Assembly: GCF_001618145.1 (NCBI RefSeq)
Contig: NZ_LQNF01000015.1
Coordinates: forward strand, 1-64,000
Reading direction: 5' to 3'
Length of the DNA stretch: 64,000 bases
Origin: Oceanobacillus damuensis
GTDB taxonomy: Bacteria; Bacillota; Bacilli; Bacillales; Amphibacillaceae
The notes beneath the pieces are model-generated. The model made no database searches. It was given only the letters and a program-made list of their open reading frames with translations, and was not told the origin of the DNA. Positions 30,435-41,044 of the stretch are shown here, piece by piece (position 1 is the stretch's first letter; every line of letters starts with the position of its first letter). Position numbers and translations under genes: made by a program.

Positions 30435-32411
30435 ATGCCGGACTTACAAAAAAAACCAACATTAAGCAGCCATTTATGGGTAATTTATTTATTATCCGTA
30501 ATTTTGCTTGGTGTCATTTGGTATTTCCAATGGATGTTAGGTCTCATTATGACTGTCGTTTTGGCTGCTTCCTTTTACTACAGTATCAGGACAGAAAGGG
30601 CACTTCTTCAAGAAGCAGAACAATATATTTCCACGATCTCCCATCGAATAAAGAAAGTTGGGGAAGAAGCATTACTGGAAATGCCATTTGGAATTATCCT
30701 ATATAATGAAGATTACAACATAGAATGGGCTAATCCCTATATGAATCAATTCAGTGAGGAAAGTGATTCACTTGTTGGTGATTCGCTGAATAAACTGTCC
30801 GAAAATCTTATTCCAATGATTAAAGAGAATAAAGATAGTGTCTGGATTGAGATAGATGAATATAAGTTTATGACAATCATCAGAAAAGAAGAACGGCTGC
30901 TTTATTTGCTTGATCGGACAGATCAGGAAGAATTGGAGCAAATGTATCATAACGAACAAACAATACTTGCCATTATCTTTCTTGATAATTATGAAGAAAT
31001 TACCCAGAACATGGATGATACAGCCAAAAGCCAGTTGAACTCTCAAGTGACCACAGTTTTGAATAATTGGTCAAGTCATTATGGGCTGTATTTAAAACGT
31101 ACTTCACAGGAAAGGTTTTTGGCAGTTGGAACGAAAGAAATTCTCCAGCAGCTCGAGAAAGTTAAATTTGATATACTGGATGACGTTCGTGAAATGAATG
31201 GTGCCGAGAGTAACCCAGTAACATTGAGCATTGGCGTCGGAGTGGGAAATATAAGTCTTCCTGAACTGGGAGAACTGGCACAGTCCAGTCTTGACCTTGC
31301 CCTCGGTCGCGGCGGTGACCAGGTTGCGATTAAAGAGGATCAAGGGAAGGTACGTTTCTATGGAGGGAAAACAAACCCGATGGAAAAACGTACCCGTGTA
31401 AGAGCCCGAGTAATATCACATGCCCTGAAAGAATTGGTCAAGGCAAGTGATAATGTCATCATCATGGGCCACAAGTCACCGGACATGGATTCACTTGGTG
31501 CCGCAATAGGTGTGTTAAACATCGCCAAAACAAATAATATTGATGGACATATTGTTTTCGATCCAAATGATCTGGATACAGGTGTATACCGTTTCGTCGA
31601 TGCAATAAAATCCGACGAAGAATTATGGAACTATTTCATTGATCCTGAGGAAGCAGAAGAAATTGCAACAAACCGAAGTCTATTGGTTATTGTGGATACA
31701 CATAAACCATCCATGGTAGCTGTTGAAAGTCTGCTTCATAAATCGGAGTACAAGGTAGTTATTGACCATCACCGCAGAGGGGAAGAATTTATTGATAATC
31801 CAACCCTGGTATATATGGAACCATATGCATCATCGACTGCAGAGCTCGTAACAGAGTTGCTGGAATACCAGCCAAAAGGAACGAAACTCAAAATGCTTGA
31901 GGCTACAGCACTGCTGGCAGGTATTATTGTAGATACAAAAAGCTTTACATTACGGACTGGTTCCAGAACGTTCGACGCTGCATCCTATTTGCGTTCAAAG
32001 GGTGCAGATACGGTATTGGTACAGCAGTTTATGAAGGAAGATTTAGATCTTTATATAAAACGAAGTAAAATTATCGAACGCGCTAAAATCTATCGGGAGC
32101 ATATTGCGATTGCCAAGGCGGAAACAGGAACAGCCTACAGCCCTGTTCTGATTGCCCAGACTGCCGATACACTTCTGACAATGACTGGCATTACAGCTTC
32201 ATTTGTCATCTCGGAAAGGGAAGACGGCAGAATAGGTATCAGCGCCCGATCACTCGGTGAGGTCAATGTACAGGTAATTATGGAAAAAATGAATGGTGGC
32301 GGTCATTTGACAAATGCTGCTACTCAAATAGAGGATACAACGATAGAGGATACGGAAGCATTCCTCATCGATATTTTGAATGAGTATTACGAAGGGAGAG
32401 AATCGGAATGA
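30435..32411 (+). CDS. gdpP: Cyclic di-AMP phosphodiesterase GdpP
   Basis: The 658-aa membrane enzyme hydrolyses c-di-AMP, which controls potassium and osmolyte transport and wall homeostasis. Two transmembrane helices (about 13-50) are followed by a degenerate PAS domain, a degenerate GGDEF domain (about 170-300), and DHH/DHHA1 domains: [13 protein letters not shown] near 343, [15 protein letters not shown] near 441, and [11 protein letters not shown] near 620. All DHH metal ligands appear present. Its stop overlaps the rplI start (ATGA). Length equals B. subtilis YybT within one residue. Confidence 0.97.
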   Translation: MPDLQKKPTLSSHLWVIYLLSVILLGVIWYFQWMLGLIMTVVLAASFYYSIRTERALLQEAEQYISTISHRIKKVGEEALLEMPFGIILYNEDYNIEWANPYMNQFSEESDSLVGDSLNKLSENLIPMIKENKDSVWIEIDEYKFMTIIRKEERLLYLLDRTDQEELEQMYHNEQTILAIIFLDNYEEITQNMDDTAKSQLNSQVTTVLNNWSSHYGLYLKRTSQERFLAVGTKEILQQLEKVKFDILDDVREMNGAESNPVTLSIGVGVGNISLPELGELAQSSLDLALGRGGDQVAIKEDQGKVRFYGGKTNPMEKRTRVRARVISHALKELVKASDNVIIMGHKSPDMDSLGAAIGVLNIAKTNNIDGHIVFDPNDLDTGVYRFVDAIKSDEELWNYFIDPEEAEEIATNRSLLVIVDTHKPSMVAVESLLHKSEYKVVIDHHRRGEEFIDNPTLVYMEPYASSTAELVTELLEYQPKGTKLKMLEATALLAGIIVDTKSFTLRTGSRTFDAASYLRSKGADTVLVQQFMKEDLDLYIKRSKIIERAKIYREHIAIAKAETGTAYSPVLIAQTADTLLTMTGITASFVISEREDGRIGISARSLGEVNVQVIMEKMNGGGHLTNAATQIEDTTIEDTEAFLIDILNEYYEGRESE

Positions 32412-32854
32412 AGGTAATTTTTCTAAAAGATGTAAAAGGGAAAGCTAAAAAAGGTGAGGTAAAAAACGTACCTGATGGATATGCCCGTAACTACCTATTG
32501 AAAAATAAATTGGCAGAGGAAGCAACAGCAGGCAGTCTGAAGGCTTTGGAAGCACAAAAAAGAAAAAGCAGCCAGCTTGAACAACAGGAAAAGGAAGAAG
32601 CTATGAATCTTAAAGATACATTGGCAGAATTGACAATTGAACTGAAAGCAAAATCCGGTGAAGGTGGTCGCCTGTTCGGTTCCATTACAAGCAAGCAGAT
32701 TGCAGACGCTTTGCAGAAACAGCATGGCCATAAAGTCGACAAACGGAAAATCGAGCTTGATCAGCCTATCCGTGCATTGGGATATACAACCGTTCCAGTT
32801 AAGCTCCATCCCGAGGTTTCCGGATCCGTTAAAGTCCATGTAAGTGAACAATAA
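32408..32854 (+). CDS. rplI: 50S ribosomal protein L9
   Basis: The 148-aa protein has the L9 signature N-domain ([35 protein letters not shown]), the long connecting helix (about 40-75) and the C-domain ([16 protein letters not shown]). It overlaps gdpP by 4 nt and is translationally coupled to it. Confidence 0.98.
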   Translation: MKVIFLKDVKGKAKKGEVKNVPDGYARNYLLKNKLAEEATAGSLKALEAQKRKSSQLEQQEKEEAMNLKDTLAELTIELKAKSGEGGRLFGSITSKQIADALQKQHGHKVDKRKIELDQPIRALGYTTVPVKLHPEVSGSVKVHVSEQ

Positions 32855-32891
32855 GCATCATAAACTGTGAAAATACTGAAATAATATCAGG

Positions 32892-32920
32892 GAAATCGGC
32901 TTAATTGCCGATTTCTTCTG
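32892..32920 (+). terminator. rplI terminator
   Basis: GAAATCGGC (32892-32900) and GCCGATTTC (32907-32915) form a 9-bp stem followed by TTCT. Confidence 0.7.
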
Positions 32921-33005
32921 TATTTGGCAGTATACTTGTATATATTGGTAATCAGAAATATAAAGAGGGATCAAATTCGCCTCTTTAACAAAGGGGGAAA
33001 GAACG

Positions 33006-34382
33006 ATGAGTCAATCGTGGAATGACAGAACACCACCACATAATATAGAAGCGGAACAATCTGTAATTGGAGCTATATTTCTGGAGCCCCAGGCATTTTC
33101 GACAGCATCTGAATTACTCGTTCCGGAAGACTTTTATCGTGCAAGTCATCAGCGTATTTTCGCTGCAATGATGAGTCTTTCCGATAAGGGAGAGCCAATT
33201 GATGTAGTCACAATCACGACCTATTTGAATAATAAAAAGCAGCTGGAAGAAGCGGGAGGCGTAACCTATCTTTCACAAGTGGCGGAAAGTGTCCCGACAG
33301 CTGCCAATATTGAATATTACAGCAAAATTGTTGAAGAGAAAGCAATTTTGAGGCGACTGATCCGTACAGCAACAGATATTGTTACCTCTACATTTGAAAA
33401 GGAAGACGAAGTTGAAGATGTACTCAATGATGCGGAGAAAAATATCCTTGAAGTGTCTGGACGGAAAAACACCGGAGCATTTAAAAACATTAAAGACGTA
33501 TTGATTGATGTCTATGATAATATTGAACAGCTTCATCAGCAACAAGGTGATGTTACGGGAGTTCCGACAGGCTTCCATGATTTAGATCGGATTACTTCCG
33601 GTTTTCAGCCAAATGATCTGATTATCATTGCAGCCCGGCCATCCGTTGGTAAAACAGCTTTTGCCCTTAACGTGGCACAAAACGTAGCAGTAAAAACAGA
33701 TCAGAATGTCGCCATTTTCAGTCTGGAAATGGGTGCTGATCAGCTTGTACAGCGTATGCTTTGTGCAGAAGGAAATATTGATGCACAGCGTTTGCGTAAT
33801 GGTCAATTGCAGGCAGATGACTGGGGTAAATTAACGATGGCTATGGGCTCCTTGTCCAATGCAGGAATTTATATTGATGATTCCCCAGGAGTGCGTGTCA
33901 GTGAAATCCGCTCGAAATGCAGGCGTTTAAAGCAAGAGCATGGCCTTGGCATGATATTAATAGATTACTTGCAGCTTATACAAGGAAGCGGAAGTTCCCG
34001 TGAAAACCGTCAGCAGGAAGTATCGGAAATATCCCGTGCGTTAAAAGCACTTGCACGTGAACTAAAAGTTCCATTAATTGCCCTGTCACAGCTTTCCCGT
34101 GGAGTGGAGTCCCGCCAGGATAAGCGGCCAATGATGTCCGATATCCGTGAATCAGGAAGTATTGAGCAGGATGCTGATATCGTAGGGTTTCTATATCGCG
34201 ATGATTATTATGATAAAGAAACAGAGAAACAGAATATTATCGAAATCATAATTGCAAAGCAACGTAACGGCCCGACTGGCACGGTTGAGCTTGCTTTTGT
34301 AAAAGAATACAATAAATTCGTCGATCTCGACCATCGTTATCAACAGGGTGATGTCCCGCCAGCAATGATGCAGCAAGCATAG
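33006..34382 (+). CDS. dnaC: Replicative DNA helicase (DnaB family; DnaC in B. subtilis)
   Basis: The 458-aa hexameric helicase unwinds DNA at the fork and activates primase. The N-terminal domain starts TPPHNIEAEQSVIGAIFL. The RecA-like domain has Walker A ARPSVGKTAFALN near 215, Walker B MILIDYLQLI and the arginine-finger region around ESGSIEQDADIVGFLYR. AAAGGGGGAAAG precedes the ATG. No intein or insertion is present. It is followed by a terminator. Confidence 0.98.
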   Translation: MSQSWNDRTPPHNIEAEQSVIGAIFLEPQAFSTASELLVPEDFYRASHQRIFAAMMSLSDKGEPIDVVTITTYLNNKKQLEEAGGVTYLSQVAESVPTAANIEYYSKIVEEKAILRRLIRTATDIVTSTFEKEDEVEDVLNDAEKNILEVSGRKNTGAFKNIKDVLIDVYDNIEQLHQQQGDVTGVPTGFHDLDRITSGFQPNDLIIIAARPSVGKTAFALNVAQNVAVKTDQNVAIFSLEMGADQLVQRMLCAEGNIDAQRLRNGQLQADDWGKLTMAMGSLSNAGIYIDDSPGVRVSEIRSKCRRLKQEHGLGMILIDYLQLIQGSGSSRENRQQEVSEISRALKALARELKVPLIALSQLSRGVESRQDKRPMMSDIRESGSIEQDADIVGFLYRDDYYDKETEKQNIIEIIIAKQRNGPTGTVELAFVKEYNKFVDLDHRYQQGDVPPAMMQQA

Positions 34383-34396
34383 TTATAAAACAAAGA

Positions 34397-34424
34397 AACA
34401 GTCTTTTAACAGGCTGTTTTTTTG
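34397..34424 (+). terminator. Helicase gene terminator
   Basis: AACAGTC (34397-34403) pairs with GGCTGTT (34412-34418) with one wobble, followed by seven T (34418-34424). Confidence 0.8.
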
Positions 34425-34812
34425 TGTGACTTTTGAACATCTGCTGATGCTTTCGTCTGTCCGGGATTGCTCGGAACAGATAAACGTACACAGCTATCCA
34501 GGCATAGCAAAAAAAACGATACACAGTTCAATCTTCGGGAAGAAAACCTTATAAAAAAGGACTTCATATTGAACTATGCGAAAGTAGAGTTGCTGGAAGT
34601 ATGTTGGAGGATAAAAGAGAAATTGTATGGAATTGCGGCTTCAAACTCCCTCATTCTAATATGCAAGCAAAATATTTAACGAAACAATCAAATTTGAGGT
34701 TTGAATCTGACAATTATAAGGTTTACAGTTGAGTAATGGGTAAAATGCCGATCGGATATAAGTGGGTTTTGGAAATGAATCCTTTATAGGCTTCATTATA
34801 TTCCTGTGTATT
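34425..34812. other. Long spacer before opuA, decayed repeat
   Basis: No convincing gene. GTCCGGGATTGCTCGG (34459-34474) resembles the edge of repeat copy A at 14334-14350, and ACACAGCTAT (34489-34498) resembles the complement of its other edge, so a decayed copy is suspected. Confidence 0.35.
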
Positions 34813-34842
34813 CATGCTGATAGAATAGTAGCATGTCTTTTT
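34813..34842 (+). terminator. Hairpin upstream of opuAA
   Basis: CATGCT (34813-34818) and AGCATG (34830-34835) flank a 11-nt loop and are followed by TCTTTTT. It may stop upstream transcription or act as an attenuator for opuA. Confidence 0.4.
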
Positions 34843-34890
34843 ACGTGTTTATAACAAAATATGTCAACAACGAATCAAGAGGTGAAAGAT

Positions 34891-36081
34891 ATGGCAGTAA
34901 TTGAAGCTAAAAATTTATCAAAAGTTTTTGGTAAAAATACTAAACAAACGTTAAAGCTTATGGATAAAGGTTTAACCAAAGATGAAATTTTAAAGCAAAC
35001 CGGTAATACAGTTGGGGTAAATCGTGCCAATTTCTCCGTGGAAGAAGGAGAAATCTTTGTCATCATGGGCCTCTCCGGCAGTGGGAAGTCGACTTTGGTC
35101 AGATTGTTGAACCGGCTGATCGAACCGACAGAGGGAAGCATCTTGATAGAGGGCCAGGACTTGGCGCAAATGGATAAAAAAGCATTGCGCAAAGTACGTA
35201 GAGAAAAATTAAGTATGGTATTCCAGCAATTTGCTTTATTTCCACACCGAACTATATTGGAAAATGCCGAGTTTGGTCTGGAGGTTCAAAATGTACCGAA
35301 AGAAGAACGTGAGAAAAAGGCAAAAGAAGCTTTACAAATGGTCGGTTTAGGTGAGTATATCCATCAGAAGCCTGGACAATTATCGGGCGGTATGCAGCAG
35401 CGGGTTGGTTTAGCCCGAGCTTTGGCCAACGACCCAAAAGTACTATTGATGGATGAAGCTTTCTCTGCATTGGATCCTCTTATCCGCAAAGAAATGCAGG
35501 ATGAGCTGATTGATCTACAGTCCTCAATGAAGAAGACAATTATTTTTATTACACATGATCTGGATGAAGCATTACGATTAGGAGATCATATTGCGCTTAT
35601 GAAAGATGGTGTTGTCGTACAAATCGGAACACCTGAGGAGATTTTAGTAAACCCTGCAAATGACTATGTTGAAAAATTTGTGGAGGATGTAGACAGATCC
35701 AAAATATTAACTGCTGAGCATATTATGAAACGTCCTGAAACAGTTAATATTGAAAAACATGGCCCGAGGGTCGCTCTTGAACGAATGCGTGAAGAAGGGA
35801 TATCCAGTATTTTGGTTATCGACGGAAAGCGTAATTTAAAAGGGTACATTACTGCAGAAGATGCTTCACATGCCCGGAAAAATGAGAGCACTAACTTAAT
35901 AGATATTTTACAAACCGATATACCTAAAGTGAAAAAAGAAACAACCATGCATGATATTTTCACAATTATCCACGATTCACCAACCCCGGTCGCTGTTGTT
36001 GAGGACGATAAGTTAGTTGGAATTGTCGTACGTGGGGCAGTAATCGCCGCATTGGCTGGAGATGGAGAGGTGAATTTATAA
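34891..36081 (+). CDS. opuAA: Glycine betaine ABC transporter ATPase OpuAA
   Basis: The 396-aa ATPase powers uptake of glycine betaine/proline betaine for osmoprotection. Walker A is [11 protein letters not shown], the Q-loop [11 protein letters not shown], the signature [15 protein letters not shown], and Walker [14 protein letters not shown]. Two C-terminal CBS domains (about 270-390), known to sense ionic strength and c-di-AMP in relatives, are complete. The frame begins ten codons earlier, but the ATG at 34891 has AGAGGTGAAA. opuAB starts right after the stop. Confidence 0.95.
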   Translation: MAVIEAKNLSKVFGKNTKQTLKLMDKGLTKDEILKQTGNTVGVNRANFSVEEGEIFVIMGLSGSGKSTLVRLLNRLIEPTEGSILIEGQDLAQMDKKALRKVRREKLSMVFQQFALFPHRTILENAEFGLEVQNVPKEEREKKAKEALQMVGLGEYIHQKPGQLSGGMQQRVGLARALANDPKVLLMDEAFSALDPLIRKEMQDELIDLQSSMKKTIIFITHDLDEALRLGDHIALMKDGVVVQIGTPEEILVNPANDYVEKFVEDVDRSKILTAEHIMKRPETVNIEKHGPRVALERMREEGISSILVIDGKRNLKGYITAEDASHARKNESTNLIDILQTDIPKVKKETTMHDIFTIIHDSPTPVAVVEDDKLVGIVVRGAVIAALAGDGEVNL

Positions 36082-36082
36082 A

Positions 36083-36940
36083 ATGCTTAACAATACGTTG
36101 GATTTCATACCGGAAATACCGATAGCAGAAGCAACCGAGGCTGCATCAGATTGGCTGAAAAGTACATTCTCGTTTGTGTTCAATCCGATTAAAGAACATT
36201 TTGGTAACTTAATGGAGTTTGTAGCGGAAGATATATTGATGAATATTCCACCTGTTATTTTTATTATCCTTGTTGCCTTACTGGCATTTTTCGTAACTGG
36301 TAAGAAACTGGGATTGGCTGCCTTTTCCATCGTTGGGCTCGTACTGATTTATAATCAGGGACATTGGGATGACTTGATGAATACAGTCACCTTAGTCTTG
36401 CTGGCAAGTTTATTGTCTGTAATTATAGGTGTTCCAGTTGGGATATTGATGTCGAAGAGCAAAATCGCCAACATGATATTTACTCCCGTCCTGGACTTTA
36501 TGCAAACAATGCCGGCATTTGTCTACTTGATTCCTGCCGTGGCATTTTTCGGGATTGGTATGGTTCCTGGTGTATTCGCATCATTGATTTTCGCAACGCC
36601 ACCTACTGTTCGGTTTACTAATTTAGGCATTCGACAAGTTTCCAAAGATTTAGTGGAAGCATCTGATGCATTTGGAAGTACTGGTGCACAGAAACTTTTC
36701 AAAGTAGAACTTCCAATGGCAAAAGCGACGATCATGGCTGGTATCAACCAAACGGTCATGCTTGCATTATCCATGGTCGTTATCGCATCCATGATTGGTG
36801 CACCTGGTCTCGGCAGCCAAGTTCTATCATCCTTGCAGCGTGCCCAAGTAGGAACAGGATTCGTTGCCGGATTAGGAATCGTTATCTTGGCTATCATTAT
36901 TGATCGGATTACACAGAATATGAATAGGAAGAAAGACTAA
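36083..36940 (+). CDS. opuAB: Glycine betaine ABC transporter permease OpuAB
   Basis: The 285-aa permease has about seven transmembrane segments. The EAA-loop region VSKDLVEASDAFGSTGAQKL contacts OpuAA, and PVGILMSKS and FMQTMPAFVYLIP are characteristic of the ProW/OpuAB family. AGATGGAGAGGTG precedes the ATG inside the 3' end of opuAA, so the two are translationally coupled. Confidence 0.95.
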   Translation: MLNNTLDFIPEIPIAEATEAASDWLKSTFSFVFNPIKEHFGNLMEFVAEDILMNIPPVIFIILVALLAFFVTGKKLGLAAFSIVGLVLIYNQGHWDDLMNTVTLVLLASLLSVIIGVPVGILMSKSKIANMIFTPVLDFMQTMPAFVYLIPAVAFFGIGMVPGVFASLIFATPPTVRFTNLGIRQVSKDLVEASDAFGSTGAQKLFKVELPMAKATIMAGINQTVMLALSMVVIASMIGAPGLGSQVLSSLQRAQVGTGFVAGLGIVILAIIIDRITQNMNRKKD

Positions 36941-37009
36941 AATTGCTGGTTACCTTTTCCTTTGGGAAAAGTTCCATATATTAAAATACGAAAGAAAGAG
37001 GAGATAATT

Positions 37010-37930
37010 ATGGGTATATTTAATTGGAAGCGTCTTGGAATCGTATCTGGACTTTCATTGGCATTATTCGCTGCCGGTTGTGGAGCAGACGAGGAAGAAG
37101 CAGATAACGGATCCACGACAACAGATGAAGGTACAGAAGAAGCAGCAACAATCGAAGGTCAGGAAATTGAATTGGCTTATGTCGAATGGGATACAGAGAT
37201 TGCTTCTACCCATGTGGTAGGTAAAGTGCTGGAGGATCTTGGATATGACGTGAAGCTGACTCCGCTTGATAATGCAATTATGTGGGAAGCTGTGGCAAAT
37301 GGCGAGGCTGATGGTATGGTAGCGGCTTGGTTGCCAGGAACACATGCAGCTCAGTATGATGCATATGGTGATCAAGTAGTGGATTTAGGGGAAAACCTTG
37401 AAGGTGCTACAATCGGTTTAGTTGTACCAGAGTATATGGATGTTGATTCCATTGCTGACTTGGATGAGCAAGCAGATCAAACCATTACAGGTATTGAGCC
37501 TGGAGCAGGTGTTGTAGCTGCTGCAGAACAAACGCTTGAAGATTACGAAAATCTTGAGGATTGGACCGTACAGACTTCTTCAAGTGGAGCAATGGCAACA
37601 GCATTAGGAGAAGCATTTGAGAATGAAGAAGAAATTATTGTCACTGGCTGGTCACCACACTGGAAGTTCCAGGCTTATGATTTAAAATATCTGGAAGACC
37701 CAGAAGGAACGTTTGGCGAAGCTGAAATTATCGCAACAATGGTCCGTGAAGGTCTGGAAGAAGACATGCCTCAAGCATATCAGGTTTTGGATAACTTCCA
37801 TTGGACTTCTGAAGACCTTGAAGCTGTAATGCTCGATATTTATGAAGGTACAGACGCGGAAGATGCTGCAGCTGCATGGGTAGAAGAAAATGCAGATTTA
37901 GTAGCTGAATGGACAGAAGGAATTGAATAA
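37010..37930 (+). CDS. opuAC: Glycine betaine-binding lipoprotein OpuAC
   Basis: The 306-aa extracellular substrate-binding protein starts with a lipoprotein signal ending AAGC (lipobox cysteine near residue 24) and an acidic, Thr-rich linker. The betaine-binding aromatic residues are expected among MWEAVANGEADGMVAAWLPG and TGWSPHWKFQAYDLKYL. The very acidic composition suits an extracellular protein of a salt-tolerant cell. The open frame extends 16 codons upstream, but the ATG at 37010 has AAGAGGAGATAA. It completes the opuA operon before a terminator. Confidence 0.95.
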   Translation: MGIFNWKRLGIVSGLSLALFAAGCGADEEEADNGSTTTDEGTEEAATIEGQEIELAYVEWDTEIASTHVVGKVLEDLGYDVKLTPLDNAIMWEAVANGEADGMVAAWLPGTHAAQYDAYGDQVVDLGENLEGATIGLVVPEYMDVDSIADLDEQADQTITGIEPGAGVVAAAEQTLEDYENLEDWTVQTSSSGAMATALGEAFENEEEIIVTGWSPHWKFQAYDLKYLEDPEGTFGEAEIIATMVREGLEEDMPQAYQVLDNFHWTSEDLEAVMLDIYEGTDAEDAAAAWVEENADLVAEWTEGIE

Positions 37931-37946
37931 GTAATTATCCACTTAG

Positions 37947-37983
37947 AACAGGCTGTTAAAAACTAGCAGCCTGTTTTTTTTCT
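37947..37983 (+). terminator. opuA operon terminator
   Basis: AACAGGCTG (37947-37955) and CAGCCTGTT (37967-37975) form a 9-bp stem followed by a long T run. Confidence 0.9.
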
Positions 37984-38119
37984 TTGCTTTATTTTGCAAT
38001 TTAAAGAATGTATATAGAAGAGCAATTTAACCATATTATAACTAATATGCCAGCCACCGTTTAAAATAATCTATAGATACATATTATTTTACCGTACAAT
38101 ATCAAAATTACATCTTGTT

Positions 38120-38133
38120 AACGTTCGTATTTT
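38120..38133. promoter_or_regulatory. Candidate PurR box
   Basis: AACGTTCGTATTTT is the complement of a sequence of the PurBox type (AWWWNCGAACRTT) and lies just before the purA -35 element. Only one arm was found. Confidence 0.45.
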
Positions 38134-38136
38134 GAT

Positions 38137-38165
38137 TTGACTTCATTCTTTATTATTGATAAAAT
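38137..38165 (+). promoter_or_regulatory. purA promoter
   Basis: TTGACT (38137-38142) and TAAAAT (38160-38165) with 17-bp spacing, about 55 nt before purA. Confidence 0.8.
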
Positions 38166-38208
38166 TACATTTAGTAATATTAAAAACATATAATCTACAT
38201 AAAATTAG

Positions 38209-39510
<1,302 letters not shown>

Positions 39511-39524
39511 TGCAACTAAAACAT

Positions 39525-39566
39525 AAAAAGCTTGAGGGGATGTTTCCAACCTCAAGCTTTTTGGCT
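39525..39566. terminator. purA terminator
   Basis: AAAAAGCTTGAGG (39525-39537) pairs with CCTCAAGCTTTTT (39550-39562), a 13-bp stem with T tail; it may also serve the convergent gene. Confidence 0.85.
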
Positions 39567-39694
39567 TTCATATAGTGTGTTGCTTCTTGTAATTAAATGT
39601 CCTTTAGCTGAAAAGCATTGGGTAAGGGAAATGAAAAATATTACTTGATGAAATGAACATTTTTATAATTAGTTTAGAAAATAATTCCCTATCT

Positions 39695-40525
39695 TTAAGT
39701 ATTTCCTATTGGACTCCTGCAAATCTCCATCGGAATACTCTTTTCACTAATGACCTTTTTCACATTCACAATAGCATTTCCTTGATAGACTTGTTCCATA
39801 ATATATCTTATTTTTTCGCTTTCTTGCATACTTACTTTTTGTTTCATAAGCATTTTTTGAAACCATTGACTAATTTCCATCGGGGAAACATTCCCAGCTA
39901 TGGAGGAGAGACGATCGTATCCATAGGAGACCTTTTCTTCTAATCCTACTTCTCCGCCAGCATAAAAATATAAAAAATCGTTTTTATGGATACCGTTTTT
40001 TATTCTTTCAACTTTTTCTTTATTGCCAGCATCTTTTATTCCAACCACTAAGTCTATCTCACTTAACTGAATAATACTTTCTACTGATAAATCAAATCCG
40101 GTTCTTTTTGGGTTGTTATATAGGATAGTTGGCTTGTTACTAAGATGTATTATTCTTTTCGAGTAAACGATCGCTTCTTCTTGTGTCGGTATAACATAAG
40201 GTGGATACCCAAGCATAATACCAGATAATCTTGTATTGCGAATCTTTTTAGCCAGTTCCTCCGCTTCTTTCTGTCTAATGGAAGACAGACCAAAGATTAT
40301 TTCCATGTTACGAATGAGTTCTTCTTCCAGTTCTAAACCGTTTATTATTTCAATTTTCTCCTGAAGATTTAGACTGTGCTGTTCTCCAGTAGTTCCAGAG
40401 ACAAGAACAGATTTTACACCTTGCCTATACAGGTTTCTTATATGGCTTATCGTCCCTTGAATATTAAGAGATTCATCCTCAAAAAAAGCTGTTGGTACGG
40501 CAATATGGACTTTTTCTGCCAGCAT
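39695..40525 (-). CDS. Dihydrodipicolinate synthase/N-acetylneuraminate lyase family protein
   Basis: The 276-aa class I aldolase-fold protein has GTTGEQHSLNLQEK (the DHDPS GTTGE motif), YNNP with Y136, and the Schiff-base lysine K164 in VVGIKDAGN. The lysine-pathway dapA normally lies elsewhere in bacilli, so this is probably a paralogue acting on another 2-keto-acid aldol; substrate is unknown. It is transcribed against purA as a single gene, unusual for this locus, and is a likely insertion into the core order. Confidence 0.75.
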   Translation of the reverse strand: MLAEKVHIAVPTAFFEDESLNIQGTISHIRNLYRQGVKSVLVSGTTGEQHSLNLQEKIEIINGLELEEELIRNMEIIFGLSSIRQKEAEELAKKIRNTRLSGIMLGYPPYVIPTQEEAIVYSKRIIHLSNKPTILYNNPKRTGFDLSVESIIQLSEIDLVVGIKDAGNKEKVERIKNGIHKNDFLYFYAGGEVGLEEKVSYGYDRLSSIAGNVSPMEISQWFQKMLMKQKVSMQESEKIRYIMEQVYQGNAIVNVKKVISEKSIPMEICRSPIGNT

Positions 40526-41044
40526 TATATTATCCCCTTTTCCTGTTTATGTACTGAGACCAAACTGTCCGATAGTCAAATAACTTCATCATAATAATAC
40601 CAAAATACTCAAAAAGGTGCTTTGATGACCGCCTTGTTGAACTATCTTCAATAAACGTTTTTTCACTATCGTCTAACACCTAAAATACGGCTCACTTTGC
40701 TCATTTGTATGTACTCGCATTGCTTCTATTAAAACCCATTTTTCCGGGACCGCCTCACACCCATCTTTTCCACTCCATTTGAGTCACCTCCAGAATATAA
40801 GATTATACTATCATGTATAGTAGAGATGTAGTTCACACTGATTTTAACAAAGGGAAAGCACAATTTTTCCATCGAATTTTTATAGCAATTGTAAAATACT
40901 GGGTCTTATTATACAGTTTCTTTACATTGTTCGACAATCTCTGTTTAATCCTTTTGGCCTATGGTAAATTTATAAGTGACGAAAAGTCTTACACTAGTTA
41001 ATAAAGAGATACATGAATCAAAGGATGCCGGAGGAAATACGAGA
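40526..41044. other. Gene-poor spacer before the M23 peptidase
   Basis: About 520 bases without a convincing ORF. On the minus strand around 40620-40800 a GGAGGTGACT ribosome-like site is followed only by frames of 7-16 codons broken by stops, which looks like gene debris. The promoter of the M23 gene should lie at the right end. Confidence 0.4.

Noticed and set aside
34467-34679. 70-aa ORF between the helicase gene and opuA
   Set aside because: No ribosome site and no recognisable domain; it begins within the suspected decayed repeat.
40813-41001. 62-aa hydrophobic ORF before the M23 gene
   Set aside because: No ribosome site, overlaps the promoter region of the peptidase, and reads as A/T-rich chance sequence.
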